A stretch of DNA of 64,000 nt from an uncultured Umboniibacter sp. (GCF_947497555.1 NZ_CANMGY010000004.1:147213-211212); one strand, 5' to 3'; shown: positions 52,373 through 63,746, numbered from the stretch's first letter. Made by a program: numbers and translations. The notes: a model not told the origin generated them from the letters alone.

Positions 52373-53522
52373 GTGGCTGACACACCATACGCTAACGTTT
52401 AGTATCGCTTGCGTTACCGCCGTCATCATATCTAAAACACTTATCGATAAACTATCAGCAACGATTGTTTACCGGCTTTTCATAATTATCCCGTTGGCGC
52501 TGTTAGTCGCGCATATCCCAAGTCCAGTCCGCAAGCCTCAGATTCTCGATATATCAGCGGTAGACTATCTAAGTTCTGCTGTATCCGTTCCATCAGCTAG
52601 CAACTTGGAGATAGTGTTCCCTGTACTGTGGTTGATCGGCGCAACGGCTGCGCTGGTATATATTCTACTGAACCTCTTAGCAGCCTCTCGAGTCCTTCAA
52701 ACTGCTAGTCTAGGTCAACCCATTAATGGCCGGGCAGTGTCATACAGTCGCCGCACCAATTCTCCCGCTGTATACGGCATATTTAGTGGCCGTATCGTCT
52801 TACCCGTCGATGCCAAAACATTCTACTCAGAAAGCGAACTAGCGATCATTGTCGAACACGAATATGTGCATATCAAACGTCGCGACAATCTACTCACACT
52901 CTTAGCTATCTCTCTAGCGTCTATATTTTGGTTCAATCCACTTTCTTGGCTCGCTTTTAAACAGTTTCGGCTTACTCAAGAAGCTAGCTGTGATGAGCGA
53001 GTACTTCGAGACAAATCCATAAGCCGTAAGCGCTATGCACAGGCAATGCTAAAGAGCCTTATGAGCTCACCCACACATCAGTACCTATTTGCTCACTCAG
53101 GAGAAAAGAAGATGCTACTCAGTCGATTAAAACTTATCAAAAACAATATGAAGCCGGCAAAACATGCAACATTGTTTGCCTTCTTTACACTATTTTTCGT
53201 CAGTGCTTGCGCTATTGAAAGTGATACTACCGTCGAAACCACAGAATTAGAGCCTACGCCTATCGTACTTGTGCATCCTCTGTATCCTCGGCAGTTAATG
53301 ACTGACGGTGTCGAAGGTGAGGTAATTGTTGAGTTCCTCATCACGGAAAATTTCACTGTTGATGACGTTACCGTGGTGTCCTCAGAATCAAGTGATGGTG
53401 CCGAATCTTCTCGTGCCCTGCTTGAAACAGCGGCACTCAACGCCATCCAAAAATTCAAGTATTCTCCTGAATACTCTGGACTAACATCCCATTATAAATT
53501 TAGCTTTAAGGCGGAGGGCTAA
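52365..53522 (+). CDS. BlaR1-like M56 membrane metallopeptidase with TonB-like C-terminus
   Basis: 385-residue membrane protein. The N-terminal part has about four TM helices with the M56 zinc site HEYVH (His165, motif HExxH in VEHEYVHIKRRDN) and the downstream LTQEASCDERVL (zinc-ligand Glu region). A further TM (ATLFAFFTLFFVSACAIES, about residues 268-286) leads to a TonB-like C-terminal domain (about 300-385; PLYPRQLMTDGVEGEVIVEFLI). The penicillin-binding sensor domain of BlaR1/MecR1 is missing, so the signal must be something else. ATG 52365 lies within the repressor gene end, so the two are coupled. Confidence 0.87.
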   Translation: MIEWLTHHTLTFSIACVTAVIISKTLIDKLSATIVYRLFIIIPLALLVAHIPSPVRKPQILDISAVDYLSSAVSVPSASNLEIVFPVLWLIGATAALVYILLNLLAASRVLQTASLGQPINGRAVSYSRRTNSPAVYGIFSGRIVLPVDAKTFYSESELAIIVEHEYVHIKRRDNLLTLLAISLASIFWFNPLSWLAFKQFRLTQEASCDERVLRDKSISRKRYAQAMLKSLMSSPTHQYLFAHSGEKKMLLSRLKLIKNNMKPAKHATLFAFFTLFFVSACAIESDTTVETTELEPTPIVLVHPLYPRQLMTDGVEGEVIVEFLITENFTVDDVTVVSSESSDGAESSRALLETAALNAIQKFKYSPEYSGLTSHYKFSFKAEG

Positions 53523-53918
53523 CCTCAAGGAAGCTTAAGCCTAGTGACTGACATGGACACTCGACTCCACGTCAGTCGCTGGCAGACGCGTCAAGAAGAC
53601 TAACAATACAAGTGAGACTAAGCATACCTTCACAATCCGACGAACCCCTGAAGAACGAGTGAAGATAAGCGCAACATTTGGCGCTCAGTTCCGCCCTTGA
53701 TAATAAACACTTACTAGTTCACTCATCCACTTCCCCTCACCAAGGACCCCACCGAAATGTGGTAGTTAAACGCAAAGATATCCCTACCCTTGAACAGTTT
53801 AACACTCACTACGCGTTATTTGGCCCGCGACAACAATAATACTTAGGTCGAATGCGAAGCTGCCTGCGACATGGTATCCGGCTATGTTAAACTAATGAAA
53901 AACATAGAGGGAAGGATT
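53523..53918. other. Gene-free region upstream of the thiolase, with a hairpin
   Basis: 396 bases with no convincing gene. Arms GACTGAC (inside 53546-53556) and GTCAGTC (inside 53567-53577) form an 11-bp stem with one mismatch, 24 bases after the M56 gene stop and with no U-run. The remainder looks like ordinary intergenic DNA; a GAAGGA ribosome-binding site precedes the thiolase ATG, but I could not identify a clear promoter. Confidence 0.45.
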
Positions 53919-55106
53919 ATGTCTGCCGTTATTGTCGCCGCTAAACGAAGTCCAGTTGGATCATTTGGCGGTTCGCTTGCGAGCCTAAGTGCCGTAGAAA
54001 TCGCCACTCAGGTCGTGCAAGATTGCCTGAAGAGTATCAATCTAACACCAGAACTCGTTGATGAGCTTATCGCGGGACAGGTACTCACCGCGGGCTGTGG
54101 TCAAAATCCAGCTCGCCAAACTGCACTGGCTGCAGGCCTCAGCCAACAGTGTGCAAGTTTAACCATTAATAAGGTCTGCGGTTCAGGACTTAAGGCCGTT
54201 GCCTTAGCCGCTCAGGCAATTGACAACGGCGATGCTGAGATCATCATTGCTGGCGGCCAAGAGAGTATGAGTAATGTGCCACACGTCCTGCCAAATAGCC
54301 GTAAAGGGCAGCGAATGGGTAACTGGAACCTCGTGGACACCATGGTTAACGATGGTCTCTGGGATGCTTTTAATGACTACCATATGGGGATCACCGCGGA
54401 GAATCTAGTCGCCGCTCATGCCGAACAGACCTTAGACCGTGAAGCCCAGGATCAATTCGCGCTGACATCACATCAGAAGGCGGCAGCCGCTCAAACGGCC
54501 GGCTGGTTTGATCAGGAAATCACGCCAATCACTATTACCCCTCGCAGAGGACCTACTGTTGAAGTCTCGCTGGATGACGGCATTAAAGCCGATGCGAATA
54601 TCGAGTCACTGACTCGCCTTCGCCCTGCCTTCGATAAAAATGGCTCCGTTACTGCAGGTAACGCATCCTCGTTGAATGATGGTGCCGCGTTCGTAGTGGT
54701 AATGAGCGAGTCGAAAGCAAAGTCCTTAGGGCTACCGATCTTGGCTCATATTAGCGCGCACGCGAGTGCCGGCGTTGCGCCAGAGATCATGGGTACCGGA
54801 CCGATACCAGCAACGCGCAAAGTGCTTGAAAAAACAAATTGGCAGCTAGACGACGTCGATCTGATTGAAGCTAACGAGGCGTTCGCTGTTCAAGCACTCT
54901 GTGTCAGCCAATCGCTTGGCCTGGACCCTAGTAAGGTTAATATTGGCGGTGGAGCTATTGCGTTAGGCCACCCTATTGGCGCTTCGGGCTGCCGTGTATT
55001 GGTTACCCTTCTTCATCATCTTGAGAGAACTCAGCAGAAACGTGGTATTGCCACGTTATGTATCGGCGGTGGCCAAGGTGTTGCTATGGCTGTAGAACGT
55101 CCGTAA
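53919..55106 (+). CDS. Acetyl-CoA acetyltransferase (thiolase II)
   Basis: Thiolase (395 aa), forming acetoacetyl-CoA from two acetyl-CoA or acting in degradation. Active-site Cys in [11 protein letters not shown], then [11 protein letters not shown], the [10 protein letters not shown] box, [19 protein letters not shown] (His) and the C-terminal [10 protein letters not shown] (second Cys). The substrate loop and length fit biosynthetic AtoB/PhaA-like enzymes rather than FadA. Start at the ATG 53919 with GAAGGA; not in an operon. It ends before a strong shared terminator. Confidence 0.93.
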   Translation: MSAVIVAAKRSPVGSFGGSLASLSAVEIATQVVQDCLKSINLTPELVDELIAGQVLTAGCGQNPARQTALAAGLSQQCASLTINKVCGSGLKAVALAAQAIDNGDAEIIIAGGQESMSNVPHVLPNSRKGQRMGNWNLVDTMVNDGLWDAFNDYHMGITAENLVAAHAEQTLDREAQDQFALTSHQKAAAAQTAGWFDQEITPITITPRRGPTVEVSLDDGIKADANIESLTRLRPAFDKNGSVTAGNASSLNDGAAFVVVMSESKAKSLGLPILAHISAHASAGVAPEIMGTGPIPATRKVLEKTNWQLDDVDLIEANEAFAVQALCVSQSLGLDPSKVNIGGGAIALGHPIGASGCRVLVTLLHHLERTQQKRGIATLCIGGGQGVAMAVERP

Positions 55107-55183
55107 AACGGTGCTAACGGCCTATTAGTCCACTTGTTAGCCAGCATCAACTACTCGCTAACAACTACTAAACTTACAGGCAT

Positions 55184-55213
55184 AAAAAAACGAGGCCAAG
55201 GCCTCGTTTTTTT
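55184..55213. terminator. Bidirectional terminator between thiolase and pnp
   Basis: Stem CGAGGCC / GGCCTCG with a 2-base loop, A-run on the left and T-run on the right, so it can end both the thiolase transcript (+) and the pnp transcript (-). Confidence 0.95.
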
Positions 55214-55228
55214 ATGATCGACTAGAAC

Positions 55229-57352
55229 TTAATCTTCGCTAGCTTCAGCATCAGATTCCGCTGCAGGCGCTTCTAGCGTCTCTTTGATAGAGAGCTTAAC
55301 ACGGCCGCGCTGGTCAACATCTAGTACTTTAACCTTAACTTCTTGACCTTCAGTTAAGTAATCACCTACCGCATTGACACGCTCGTGAGCGATCTGCGAG
55401 ATGTGAACCAAACCGTCTTTGCCAGGAAGGAAGTTAACGAATGCACCGAAATCTACGATCTTCTGGACCGTACCTTCATAAGTTGCACCGATTTCAGCTT
55501 CCGCTGTAATACCTTCGATCATGTTCACTGCAGCGCGAAGATCTTCTCCGCTTGCGGCGTAAATTCGAATGGTACCATCGTCTTCGATATCAACATCTGC
55601 ACCCGTCTGCTCAGTAATCGAACGGATAGTTGCGCCACCCTTACCAATTACGTCACGGATCTTGTCAGTGTGAACCTTCAAGGTGTGGAAACGTGGTGCA
55701 GTTTCAGCTACATCAGAACGCGACGATGCAAGCACCGAGTTCATCTCTTCAAGGATGTGCAAACGCGCGTCCTTAGCTTGAGACAGTGCGGTATCCATGA
55801 TTGATTCGTTAATACCCTCAATCTTGATATCCATCTGAAGTGCAGTAATACCCTGCTCTGTACCAGCAACCTTAAAGTCCATATCACCAAGATGATCTTC
55901 ATCACCTAGGATATCGGTTAGGACAGCAACTTCTTCGCCGTCTTTCACAAGACCCATAGCGATACCCGCTACCGGCGCCTTAAGCGGAACACCTGCGTCC
56001 ATCATTGCGAGTGAAGTTCCGCATACTGACGCCATAGAAGACGAACCGTTTGACTCAGTAATCTCAGAGACAACACGGATGGTGTATGGGAATTCTTCAA
56101 TGTTTGGCATAACCGCTGCAACACCACGGCGCGCTAGGCGACCATGACCGATTTCGCGACGACCAACACCACCCATACGACCCGCTTCACCTACAGAGTA
56201 AGGAGGGAAGTTGTAGTGGAGCATGAAGTAATCACGGAAGCTGCCGGTTAGCGCATCAACGATTTGAGAATCACGAAGTGAACCCAACGTTGCTACAACG
56301 ATAGCCTGCGTTTCACCGCGAGTAAATACCGATGAACCGTGAACGTTTGGCATGACGCCAACTTCACTCTTAAGCGCGCGAACGGTAGTGGTATCACGAC
56401 CATCAATACGCGGCTCACCAGCAAGAATACGACGACGAACGATACGCTTCTCTAGCTTACCGAAGTATGAAGAGACTTCAGAGGCATCGTAATCAGATGC
56501 ATCAGTTGCCAAGGTAGCAATCGCTTCATCACGAAGGGTTGAAAGCGTACCTGAACGCTCCTGCTTAACCGTAATTTGGTAAGCTGCTGCAACTTTATCG
56601 CCGAAAGCCAGATCTAACGCCGCTACTAGCGGTTCGTTAACTGCTGCTGCCTGCCAATCCCAAGTTGGCTTAGCAGTTTCACTAGCCAATTCGTTGATTG
56701 CGCTGATAACTGTTTGCATTTCCTGGTGGCCGTAAAGTACCGCACCAAGCATGATATCTTCAGGAAGCTCATTCGCTTCTGATTCAACCATTAAGACTGC
56801 ATCCTTCGTACCGGCAACAACCATGTCTAGTTCTGACGCTGGAAGCTCACTGATAGTAGGATTTAATAGGTAGCCTTCGCTCTCTGAGTAACCAACACGA
56901 GCACAACCAATTGGGCCGGCGAATGGGATACCAGAAATAGCCAATGCTGCTGAAGTACCAATCATTGCCGCAACATCTGAATCGACTTCTTTACCCGCTG
57001 ACATAACTGTACAGACAACCTGTACTTCATTCATAAAGCCATTTGGAAATAGCGGGCGAATTGGACGATCGATCAAACGTGATGTCAGTGTTTCTTTTTC
57101 TGACGGACGACCTTCACGCTTAAGGAAACCACCTGGGATTCTACCAGCGGCATAAGTTTTCTCGATGTAATGAACGGATAGAGGGAAAAAGCTCTGGCCC
57201 TCTTTGGCGTTCTTATCACCAACGACCGTACATAAAACAACCGTGTCATCCATCGATACTAAAACGGCACCATCAGCTTGACGAGCCAAACGGCCGGTTT
57301 CAAGCGTTACTTGGTGTTTACCGTATTGAAACTGTTTAATTACAGGATTCAC
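55229..57352 (-). CDS. pnp: Polynucleotide phosphorylase
   Basis: Phosphorolytic 3'-5' exonuclease and degradosome component (707 aa). Two RNase PH domains: first with [25 protein letters not shown] signature (read as [21 protein letters not shown] in pieces), second with [31 protein letters not shown] and [22 protein letters not shown] domain ([15 protein letters not shown]) and an S1 domain ([20 protein letters not shown]) follow. The start is a GTG at 57352 with AAGGA upstream; the overlapping ATG is out of frame. rpsO lies 60 bases upstream behind a hairpin. Confidence 0.98.
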   Translation of the reverse strand: MNPVIKQFQYGKHQVTLETGRLARQADGAVLVSMDDTVVLCTVVGDKNAKEGQSFFPLSVHYIEKTYAAGRIPGGFLKREGRPSEKETLTSRLIDRPIRPLFPNGFMNEVQVVCTVMSAGKEVDSDVAAMIGTSAALAISGIPFAGPIGCARVGYSESEGYLLNPTISELPASELDMVVAGTKDAVLMVESEANELPEDIMLGAVLYGHQEMQTVISAINELASETAKPTWDWQAAAVNEPLVAALDLAFGDKVAAAYQITVKQERSGTLSTLRDEAIATLATDASDYDASEVSSYFGKLEKRIVRRRILAGEPRIDGRDTTTVRALKSEVGVMPNVHGSSVFTRGETQAIVVATLGSLRDSQIVDALTGSFRDYFMLHYNFPPYSVGEAGRMGGVGRREIGHGRLARRGVAAVMPNIEEFPYTIRVVSEITESNGSSSMASVCGTSLAMMDAGVPLKAPVAGIAMGLVKDGEEVAVLTDILGDEDHLGDMDFKVAGTEQGITALQMDIKIEGINESIMDTALSQAKDARLHILEEMNSVLASSRSDVAETAPRFHTLKVHTDKIRDVIGKGGATIRSITEQTGADVDIEDDGTIRIYAASGEDLRAAVNMIEGITAEAEIGATYEGTVQKIVDFGAFVNFLPGKDGLVHISQIAHERVNAVGDYLTEGQEVKVKVLDVDQRGRVKLSIKETLEAPAAESDAEASED

Positions 57353-57375
57353 ATTATTTTCCTTTATCTGTAAAA

Positions 57376-57405
57376 CAACAACGGGCGCTAGGCGCCCGAG
57401 GTTGT
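57376..57405 (-). terminator. Hairpin in the rpsO-pnp intergenic region
   Basis: Core stem CGGGCGC (57382-57388) / GCGCCCG (57392-57398) with a 3-base loop, extended by ACAAC/GTTGT. On the minus strand a T-rich stretch (TTGTTGTTTT) follows. It matches in position the E. coli rpsO-pnp element where a partial terminator and RNase III processing control pnp. Confidence 0.75.
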
Positions 57406-57412
57406 AAGTGAC

Positions 57413-57682
57413 TTAGCGACGTAAACCTAGACGCTTAATCAAGTCGGCGTAGCGAGCAACGTTTTTACCCTTAAGGTAATCAAGCAACTTACGACGCTGA
57501 TTTACCATACGGATAAGACCACGACGGCTGTGGTGATCTTGCTTGTTGCCTTTAAAGTGGCCCTGAAGCTTGTTGATGTTATGCGTCAACAAAGCTACCT
57601 GAACTTCCGGTGAACCAGTATCGCCTTCGCCCTGAGCGTAATCGGCTACGATAGCCGCTTTTTCTTGTGCACTTAGTGCCAT
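57413..57682 (-). CDS. rpsO: 30S ribosomal protein S15
   Basis: S15 (89 aa, standard length), a primary 16S-binding protein of the 30S platform. Seen: [42 protein letters not shown] and the C-terminal [18 protein letters not shown] before the ATG. Located between truB and pnp as in most gammaproteobacteria. Confidence 0.98.
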   Translation of the reverse strand: MALSAQEKAAIVADYAQGEGDTGSPEVQVALLTHNINKLQGHFKGNKQDHHSRRGLIRMVNQRRKLLDYLKGKNVARYADLIKRLGLRR

Positions 57683-57777
57683 GAGTCATACTCCTCTCAT
57701 AATATGCCATAAAATCAAGCCTGACCGCGCATATTTACAGACAGGTTCGTCCCTTTCGGGAAAGTCGCATTACTGCG

Positions 57778-58722
57778 TTATTCAGCCACTAGGCGCCTTG
57801 GCGCCAATAGGCCATCTTCGTTAACTTCACCAATACCCATGAAGTTACCAGATTCATCTGCAATTCTAACCCAATCACCCGCATCTGCGATACGTAAAAT
57901 TGCATTATCTTGCACGGGCTGACCCTGACGCAGATAATAAGCTGCTGCTTCGTTCAACACAACTTTCGGCAAGTGATCTACGGCAGCTTCAATCGGGATC
58001 AATAGATGATCCAAAACTTCAGCACGATTCTCGCCGCGCATCTCTGAAAGTTGATCCAACGTGTGCGCATTATCTTCGTGGAACGGACCGGCCTGAATAC
58101 GGTGTAGAGCCGTTACGTGGGCTCCACAACCAATGGCTTCGCCAATATCTTCAACCAAGGTACGAATATACGTCCCTTTAGAGCAATGAACGTTAATCAC
58201 TGCTGCGGGATACTCACCTGCGGTGAACGACTTAAGCTCAATGTGAAATAGGTTAATATCGCGAGCTTCACGCTCAACAGTCTTACCTTCACGCGCCAGC
58301 TTATATAGCGGCACACCGTTATGCTTAAGTGCCGAATACATTGAAGGAACTTGCTTTTGTTCACCTTCAAAACGCTTCAAAACTTCAACAACATCGGCTT
58401 CTGTCAATTCCGGAGCAGGCGTGTGATCACGCTCTTCACCTTCAACATCACCGGTATCGGTGCGGACACCAAACTTGATGCTCGCGTTGTATTCTTTGTC
58501 AGCGTCAAGTAGAAACTGAGTGAACTTAGTGCCTTCACCAAAACAAATTGGCAGCACGCCGGTTGCTTTCGGATCCAGACTACCAGTGTGCCCAGCTTTT
58601 GCCGCGAATAAAATTCGCTTTGCACGCTGAAGCGCGTCATTGGAAGAATCGCCAATACCTTTATTTAATACCAAGATACCATCTAAACGACGGCCAAATG
58701 GTCTTCTACGCCTTCTTGCCAC
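57778..58722 (-). CDS. truB: tRNA pseudouridine-55 synthase
   Basis: Makes pseudouridine 55 in the T-loop of nearly all tRNAs (314 aa). Seen: DGILVLNKGIGDSSND, HTGSLDPKATGVLPICFGE (catalytic Asp in GSLDP), EYNASIKFGVRTDTGDVEG, QVPSMYSALKHNGVPLYKLAR and CSKGTYIRTLVEDIGEAIG. A PUA-like end closes it. It begins 3 bases after rbfA. Confidence 0.97.
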   Translation of the reverse strand: MARRRRRPFGRRLDGILVLNKGIGDSSNDALQRAKRILFAAKAGHTGSLDPKATGVLPICFGEGTKFTQFLLDADKEYNASIKFGVRTDTGDVEGEERDHTPAPELTEADVVEVLKRFEGEQKQVPSMYSALKHNGVPLYKLAREGKTVEREARDINLFHIELKSFTAGEYPAAVINVHCSKGTYIRTLVEDIGEAIGCGAHVTALHRIQAGPFHEDNAHTLDQLSEMRGENRAEVLDHLLIPIEAAVDHLPKVVLNEAAAYYLRQGQPVQDNAILRIADAGDWVRIADESGNFMGIGEVNEDGLLAPRRLVAE

Positions 58723-58725
58723 GAA

Positions 58726-59103
58726 TTACTCCTCGTCGTCGCGGCGGTCATCGGACACCGCGCGATCAATCAATCCTGAAAGGTATGACCCCTGTGAGAC
58801 ACTCTTGTCATATAAGAACTTAATCTTTGGGGTTGTACGCATTCTATGTGTTTTACTTAAGAGCGAGCGGAGATAGCCAGCAGCACCATTTAGTACTTTG
58901 ACACCTTCAACTATTGCCTCTTCGCCTTCAATCCCCATAAAGGTAACAAACACCTTTGCGTAGCTTAAATCGCGCGTCACTTCGACGTCAGTAATGCTTA
59001 CCATACCGACCCGTGGATCGCGCATTTCACGCTGGATCAAAAGCGACAATTCCTTTTTCAAGAAATCGCCGACTCGATCTGTTCTTGCAAACTCTTTAGC
59101 CAT
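58726..59103 (-). CDS. rbfA: Ribosome-binding factor A
   Basis: 30S maturation and cold-adaptation factor (125 aa). KH-like fold with FARTDRVGDFLKKELSLLIQ, MRDPRVGMVSITDVEVTRDL, AKVFVTFMG and LRSLLSKTHRMRTTPKIKF. Acidic C-terminal tail (DRRDDEE). 11 bases after infB. Confidence 0.96.
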   Translation of the reverse strand: MAKEFARTDRVGDFLKKELSLLIQREMRDPRVGMVSITDVEVTRDLSYAKVFVTFMGIEGEEAIVEGVKVLNGAAGYLRSLLSKTHRMRTTPKIKFLYDKSVSQGSYLSGLIDRAVSDDRRDDEE

Positions 59104-59114
59104 AAGACCTTTCT

Positions 59115-61628
59115 TTAAAGACTACGTTGAATTTCGAGGACTTCAAACACTTCGATTTGGTCACCGACTTTTACATCATAGTTCTTAACGCCGATTCCGC
59201 ACTCCATTCCGTTACGAACTTCCTGAGCGTCATCTTTGAATCGACGAAGCGACTCCAATTCACCCTCAAAGATCACAACGCTGTCACGTAATACGCGAAT
59301 AGGTTTAGCTCGATATACCGTTCCTTCAGTCACCATACAACCAGCAACCTGGCCGAACTTAGGCGAACGGAATACTTCACGAACATCTGCAATACCCACA
59401 ATGTTCTCACGAAGCTCAGGTGCCAACATACCCGTAAGGGCGGCCTTGAGGTCATCGAGAAGGTTGTAGATAACGCTATAGTAGCGAATTTCAATTGACT
59501 CAGCTTCTGCGGTACGACGCGCGGTTGCGTCAGCACGAACGTTGAAACCAAGCATAATTGCACCTGAAGTCACGGCTAGGTTGACGTCAGTTTCGGTTAA
59601 ACCACCTACGCCACTGGAGACAACTTGAACCTGAACTTCGTCATTACCAAGATCGGCAAGCGCAGCCAGAATAGCTTCAAGTGAACCGCGTACGTCTGCC
59701 TTAACCACTACAGATAAGGTCTTCTTATCGCCCTCTTCCATGTTAGTGAACATGTTTTCGAGCTTAGCTGCTTGCTGACGAGCCAACTTATCGTGACGGT
59801 CACGGTCATGACGAGATTGAGCTACCTCACGAGCACGACGCTCATTGGGTACCACCAAGAACTCATCACCTGCAGCGGGAGTTCCGTCGAGACCTAATAT
59901 CTCTACCGGAATAGACGGACCAGCCTTCGCGACGGTCTCACCATTTTCATCCAACATTGCACGAACACGTCCATACTGTTGACCAGCAAGAACGATGTCA
60001 CCCTTCTCTAAGGTACCCGCTTGAACGAGAACCGTTGAGACTGAACCGCGACCCTTATCAAGGCGAGACTCAATAACAACACCTCGCGCAGAACCCGAAT
60101 GAACCGCTTTAAGCTCAAGTACTTCAGACTGAAGTAAGATAGCTTCAAGTAACGCTTCAATACCTTGACCAGTGTGAGCAGAAACCTCAACGAACTGAGT
60201 GTCACCGCCCCAGTCTTCTGGAATAACTTCTTTAGCTGCCAATTCGTTCTTAACACGATCGGGATCAGCACTTTCCTTATCCATCTTATTCACCGCAACA
60301 ATAAGCGGTACACCAGCTGCTTTCGCATGCTGAACTGCCTCTTCGGTCTGCGGCATAACACCGTCGTCTGCGGCAACGGCTAAGATAACAATATCGGTCG
60401 CCTGAGCGCCACGAGCTCGCATAGCAGTAAAGGCTGCGTGTCCGGGCGTATCGAGGAACGAGATCATACCGTGACCGGTATCAACGTGGTACGCACCAAT
60501 GTGCTGGGTAATACCACCGGCTTCACCCGTGGTTACATGCGTTTTACGAATGTAATCAAGTAACGACGTTTTACCATGGTCAACGTGCCCCATCACCGTA
60601 ACAACGGGTGCACGAGACAACTCTTCGCCATCGGTTTGGACAAAGTCTTCAACCAAACTTTCTTCCATTTGATTAGACGATACGGTCTTAACGGTGTGAC
60701 CCATTTCTTCAACCACTAAAGTAGCTGTGTCTTGGTCTAACGCCTGGTTAATGGTTGCCATAGAGCCCATAGTCATAAGAGCCTTGATAACCTCACCGGC
60801 TTTAACTGCCATCGCTTGGGCGAGTTCACCCACGGTAATGGTTTCCGGAACTTCTACCTCGCGCACGATTTTTTCAGTTGGCTTTTGGAAGCCATGCTGA
60901 TTATCGGCACGTGCACCACCACGAGCGTTAGACTTCGCCTTAAGCTTCTTGCGGCCACCTCGTCGGTCGAAGTTCTCACCTCTTCCAAGGGGCTTCTTCT
61001 TACCTTTAGGTTTCTCGGCTTCACGTTCACGGCGCTGTGGTTGTGATTTCTTCGCTTCAGCTTCTTTAAGCGCTGCCTCAGCAGCGGCGCGTGCCTGAAT
61101 CTCAGCCGCTTTACGCTCCTCTTCAAGGCGCGCAGCTTCAATCGCAGCGGTCTGCTCTGCTTCGGCATTGGCCTCATTTGCTTCTGCAGCCTTAGCCGCT
61201 TCCGCAGCCGCCTCCGCTTTCGCGAGCTTCTCGGCAGCTTTAGCCGCCGCCGCAGCTTCTACTTCGGCCTTGGCCGCTGCTTCCGCTGCCGCCTTTTCTG
61301 CTGCTGCCGCTTCGGCTTCCTCAGCGGCAATCTCTTCTGGACTGCGCTTTACAAAAGTACGCTTCTTACGAACTTCAACCGCTACGGTCTTGCGACCGCC
61401 AGCTTTCAGAGTTGTCGTAGTCTTGCGCTTCAACGTAATCTTCTTCGGTGCATCAGTCGACTCGCCGTGAGATGCCTTCAAGTGATTAAGAAGGGTCTGC
61501 TTCTCTTCAGCAGAGACCAAACTATCGCCTTTACGTGTCTTTAACCCAGCATCCTTCATTTGTTCAATGAGTTTGGTTTGGGTGGTACCGATTTGTTCTG
61601 CTAAATCTTTAACTGTTACATCAGCCAT
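59115..61628 (-). CDS. infB: Translation initiation factor IF-2
   Basis: GTPase that brings fMet-tRNA to the 30S and joins subunits (837 aa). An N-terminal IF2_N domain ([22 protein letters not shown]) is followed by a long Ala/Glu/Lys-rich helical linker (about residues 95-210), the second IF2_N domain near residues 265-310, and the G domain: [27 protein letters not shown] and [11 protein letters not shown]-terminal beta-barrel/C2 domains end at EIQRSL. The Ala/Glu linker is low in complexity but normal for IF-2. Preceded by GGGGAGAAA. Confidence 0.98.
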   Translation of the reverse strand: MADVTVKDLAEQIGTTQTKLIEQMKDAGLKTRKGDSLVSAEEKQTLLNHLKASHGESTDAPKKITLKRKTTTTLKAGGRKTVAVEVRKKRTFVKRSPEEIAAEEAEAAAAEKAAAEAAAKAEVEAAAAAKAAEKLAKAEAAAEAAKAAEANEANAEAEQTAAIEAARLEEERKAAEIQARAAAEAALKEAEAKKSQPQRREREAEKPKGKKKPLGRGENFDRRGGRKKLKAKSNARGGARADNQHGFQKPTEKIVREVEVPETITVGELAQAMAVKAGEVIKALMTMGSMATINQALDQDTATLVVEEMGHTVKTVSSNQMEESLVEDFVQTDGEELSRAPVVTVMGHVDHGKTSLLDYIRKTHVTTGEAGGITQHIGAYHVDTGHGMISFLDTPGHAAFTAMRARGAQATDIVILAVAADDGVMPQTEEAVQHAKAAGVPLIVAVNKMDKESADPDRVKNELAAKEVIPEDWGGDTQFVEVSAHTGQGIEALLEAILLQSEVLELKAVHSGSARGVVIESRLDKGRGSVSTVLVQAGTLEKGDIVLAGQQYGRVRAMLDENGETVAKAGPSIPVEILGLDGTPAAGDEFLVVPNERRAREVAQSRHDRDRHDKLARQQAAKLENMFTNMEEGDKKTLSVVVKADVRGSLEAILAALADLGNDEVQVQVVSSGVGGLTETDVNLAVTSGAIMLGFNVRADATARRTAEAESIEIRYYSVIYNLLDDLKAALTGMLAPELRENIVGIADVREVFRSPKFGQVAGCMVTEGTVYRAKPIRVLRDSVVIFEGELESLRRFKDDAQEVRNGMECGIGVKNYDVKVGDQIEVFEVLEIQRSL

Positions 61629-61670
61629 CTAATTTCTCCCCGTGTTTCGTATTCGCGACGCTCTTTGGTA

Positions 61671-63152
61671 TTACTCGAACCAAGGCGCACGGGCTGTCAT
61701 GATAAGTGCGGCTGCGCGCTCCTCATCGAGTTCGTCAATGTCACTAATGTCATCAACGGCTTGCTCTGCTAGGTCTTCCATTGTGATGATTCCACGGCTC
61801 GCAAATACGAACGCTAAATGACGATCCATGCCATCCATCTCTAACAGGTCTTCTGCTGGCTCTGCTTTCTCTAAGCGCTCTTCCGATTTTAGCTCTAAGG
61901 TTAGTAGAGCATCTTTAGCACGCGTACGTAATTCAGTAACCATGTCCTCATCGAAGCCTTCGATAGATAGCATCTCATCCATTGGCACATAGGCTATTTC
62001 ATCCAGGCTAGTAAATCCTTCATCAGCCAATACTTCGGCCAGCCCCTCATCAACATCTAGGTGCTCAATAAAGAGATTTACAAACTGACCAACTTCGGCT
62101 TCCTGACGCTCAGCAAAGTCCTCAACCGACAGCACGTTAATACGCCATCCTGTCAGTTCACCCGCTAAGCGAACGTTCTGACCTGAACGGCCAATTGCCT
62201 GGGCTAGGTTCTCTGAATCAACCGCAACGTCCATCGAATGCGCATCTTCATCAACAACAATTGACTCAACTTCTGCTGGCGCCATTGCATTGATCACGAG
62301 TTGTGCTGGGTTATCATCCCAAAGAATGATATCAACGCGTTCGTTCTGTAGCTCACCTGATACCGCTTGAACACGTGAACCACGCATACCAACACAGGCA
62401 CCTACAGGATCGATACGACCATCATTAGTCTTCACCGCAATCTTGGCACGCGAACCCGCATCACGAGCTGCGCCACGAATCTCGATAACTTGCTCAGAAA
62501 TCTCTGGCACTTCGATCTTGAACAATTCGATCAACATTTCGTTTGATGCACGACTTAGAATAAGTTGTGGACCCTTACCGTCATCACGAACTTCCTGAAG
62601 TACTGCGCGAACGCGGTCATTCATGCGGAAGATTTCACGTGGGATAAGGTTCTCGCGAGGTAGAATCGCTTCAGCGTTGCCGCCTAAATCAACCTTGATC
62701 CATTCGCGATTTACCGTCTTAACTGAACCGCTAAGCACCTCACCGATACGAAGTCGGTAAACATCGGCAATTTGCTGACGTTCTGCTTCACGAACTTTTT
62801 GAACGATAACCTGCTTGGCAGTTTGTGCGGCAATTCGTCCGAAGTTGATATTCTCAACCTGTTCTTCATGAAAATCGCCAATCGCAAGCTCCGGATTCAC
62901 TTCCGCAGCTTCTTCAGTGGTAAGCTGAGTACCCAGTATCGCCAATACGTCATCGGCAACCACTTCCCAGCGACGGAACGATTCATAATCGCCAGACTCA
63001 CGGTCAATAACTACTCGGATATCTGATTCTTCTTCGTAACGCTTTTTTGTAGCGGTAGCGAGAGCGGTCTCAATGGCTTCAAAAATAAGCGACTGAGGTA
63101 CACCCTTCTCGTTTGATACAGCTTCCGCAACTAACAGAATTTCTTTATTCAT
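61671..63152 (-). CDS. nusA: Transcription elongation/termination factor NusA
   Basis: NusA (493 aa) binds RNA polymerase and nascent RNA, acting in pausing, termination and antitermination. Order: N-terminal RNAP-binding domain ([19 protein letters not shown]), S1 ([16 protein letters not shown]), KH1/KH2 ([19 protein letters not shown] and [20 protein letters not shown]), and two acidic repeats typical of gammaproteobacteria ([10 protein letters not shown] and [11 protein letters not shown]). 31 bases after rimP. Confidence 0.98.
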   Translation of the reverse strand: MNKEILLVAEAVSNEKGVPQSLIFEAIETALATATKKRYEEESDIRVVIDRESGDYESFRRWEVVADDVLAILGTQLTTEEAAEVNPELAIGDFHEEQVENINFGRIAAQTAKQVIVQKVREAERQQIADVYRLRIGEVLSGSVKTVNREWIKVDLGGNAEAILPRENLIPREIFRMNDRVRAVLQEVRDDGKGPQLILSRASNEMLIELFKIEVPEISEQVIEIRGAARDAGSRAKIAVKTNDGRIDPVGACVGMRGSRVQAVSGELQNERVDIILWDDNPAQLVINAMAPAEVESIVVDEDAHSMDVAVDSENLAQAIGRSGQNVRLAGELTGWRINVLSVEDFAERQEAEVGQFVNLFIEHLDVDEGLAEVLADEGFTSLDEIAYVPMDEMLSIEGFDEDMVTELRTRAKDALLTLELKSEERLEKAEPAEDLLEMDGMDRHLAFVFASRGIITMEDLAEQAVDDISDIDELDEERAAALIMTARAPWFE

Positions 63153-63183
63153 ATTCGCGCCCTTAAAAACGATAATCTAAAAA

Positions 63184-63651
63184 TTAATTATTAAAAGTTG
63201 GAATGACCTTTGCCTTTTCGATCGACTCGACAGGGAACACTAGTTCTTCCCCATCTACGTGAAGAACCACTTCATCACCCTCGATACCGACAATAATCCC
63301 TTGAAACTTGCGTCGACCCTCAAAGGCCATACGCAGCTGTAACTTGATTCGTTCACCAACACTGCCTTCGTAATGTGACAGTTTGACTAGTGGTCGATCC
63401 AGACCTGGAGAAGAAACTTCCAATGTGTACTCACCACTAATTGGATCTTCCACATCCATCACTGAAGAAACCTGTCGGCTAACACGCTCACAGTCTTCAA
63501 GACTAACGCCGACCTCTGCACGATCTATATAAAGGCGGAGCGTGACATCTTTGCCCTTTGATAAATATTCTAACGTCCAAAGCTCACAGCCGAGGGCTTC
63601 CACTACTGGAGCCAGCAAAGCTTCTAGCTTATCCGCTTTTGTTCCTGCCAT
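63184..63651 (-). CDS. rimP: Ribosome maturation factor RimP
   Basis: 30S assembly factor (155 aa). Seen: LEALLAPVVEALGCELWTLE, TLRLYIDRAEVGVSLEDCE, VEDPISGEYTLEVSSPGLDRPL (in pieces) and GERIKLQLRMAFEGRRKFQG. The start is ATG 63651 with GAGGT upstream; the frame runs open 23 codons further but without homology. It heads the rimP-nusA-infB-rbfA-truB-rpsO-pnp run and begins about 75 bases after a terminator. Confidence 0.95.
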   Translation of the reverse strand: MAGTKADKLEALLAPVVEALGCELWTLEYLSKGKDVTLRLYIDRAEVGVSLEDCERVSRQVSSVMDVEDPISGEYTLEVSSPGLDRPLVKLSHYEGSVGERIKLQLRMAFEGRRKFQGIIVGIEGDEVVLHVDGEELVFPVESIEKAKVIPTFNN

Positions 63652-63725
63652 CGTAAACCTCAAATTTAACAAAAAATGGGAGTTTAGCCCATCTCTACTG
63701 GTCGGTTTCGTAACGCCCAAGTAGC

Positions 63726-63746
63726 AAAAAGCCCCTAAAAAGGGGC
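63726..63746 (-). terminator. Terminator upstream of rimP
   Basis: Read on the minus strand: GCCCC / GGGGC stem with a 6-base loop followed by TTTTT. It would stop transcripts from the preceding gene just before rimP. Confidence 0.75.

Noticed and set aside
61168..61470. Ala/Ser-rich frame opposite infB.
   Set aside because: It is the mirror of the Ala/Glu linker of IF-2, with no ribosome-binding site.
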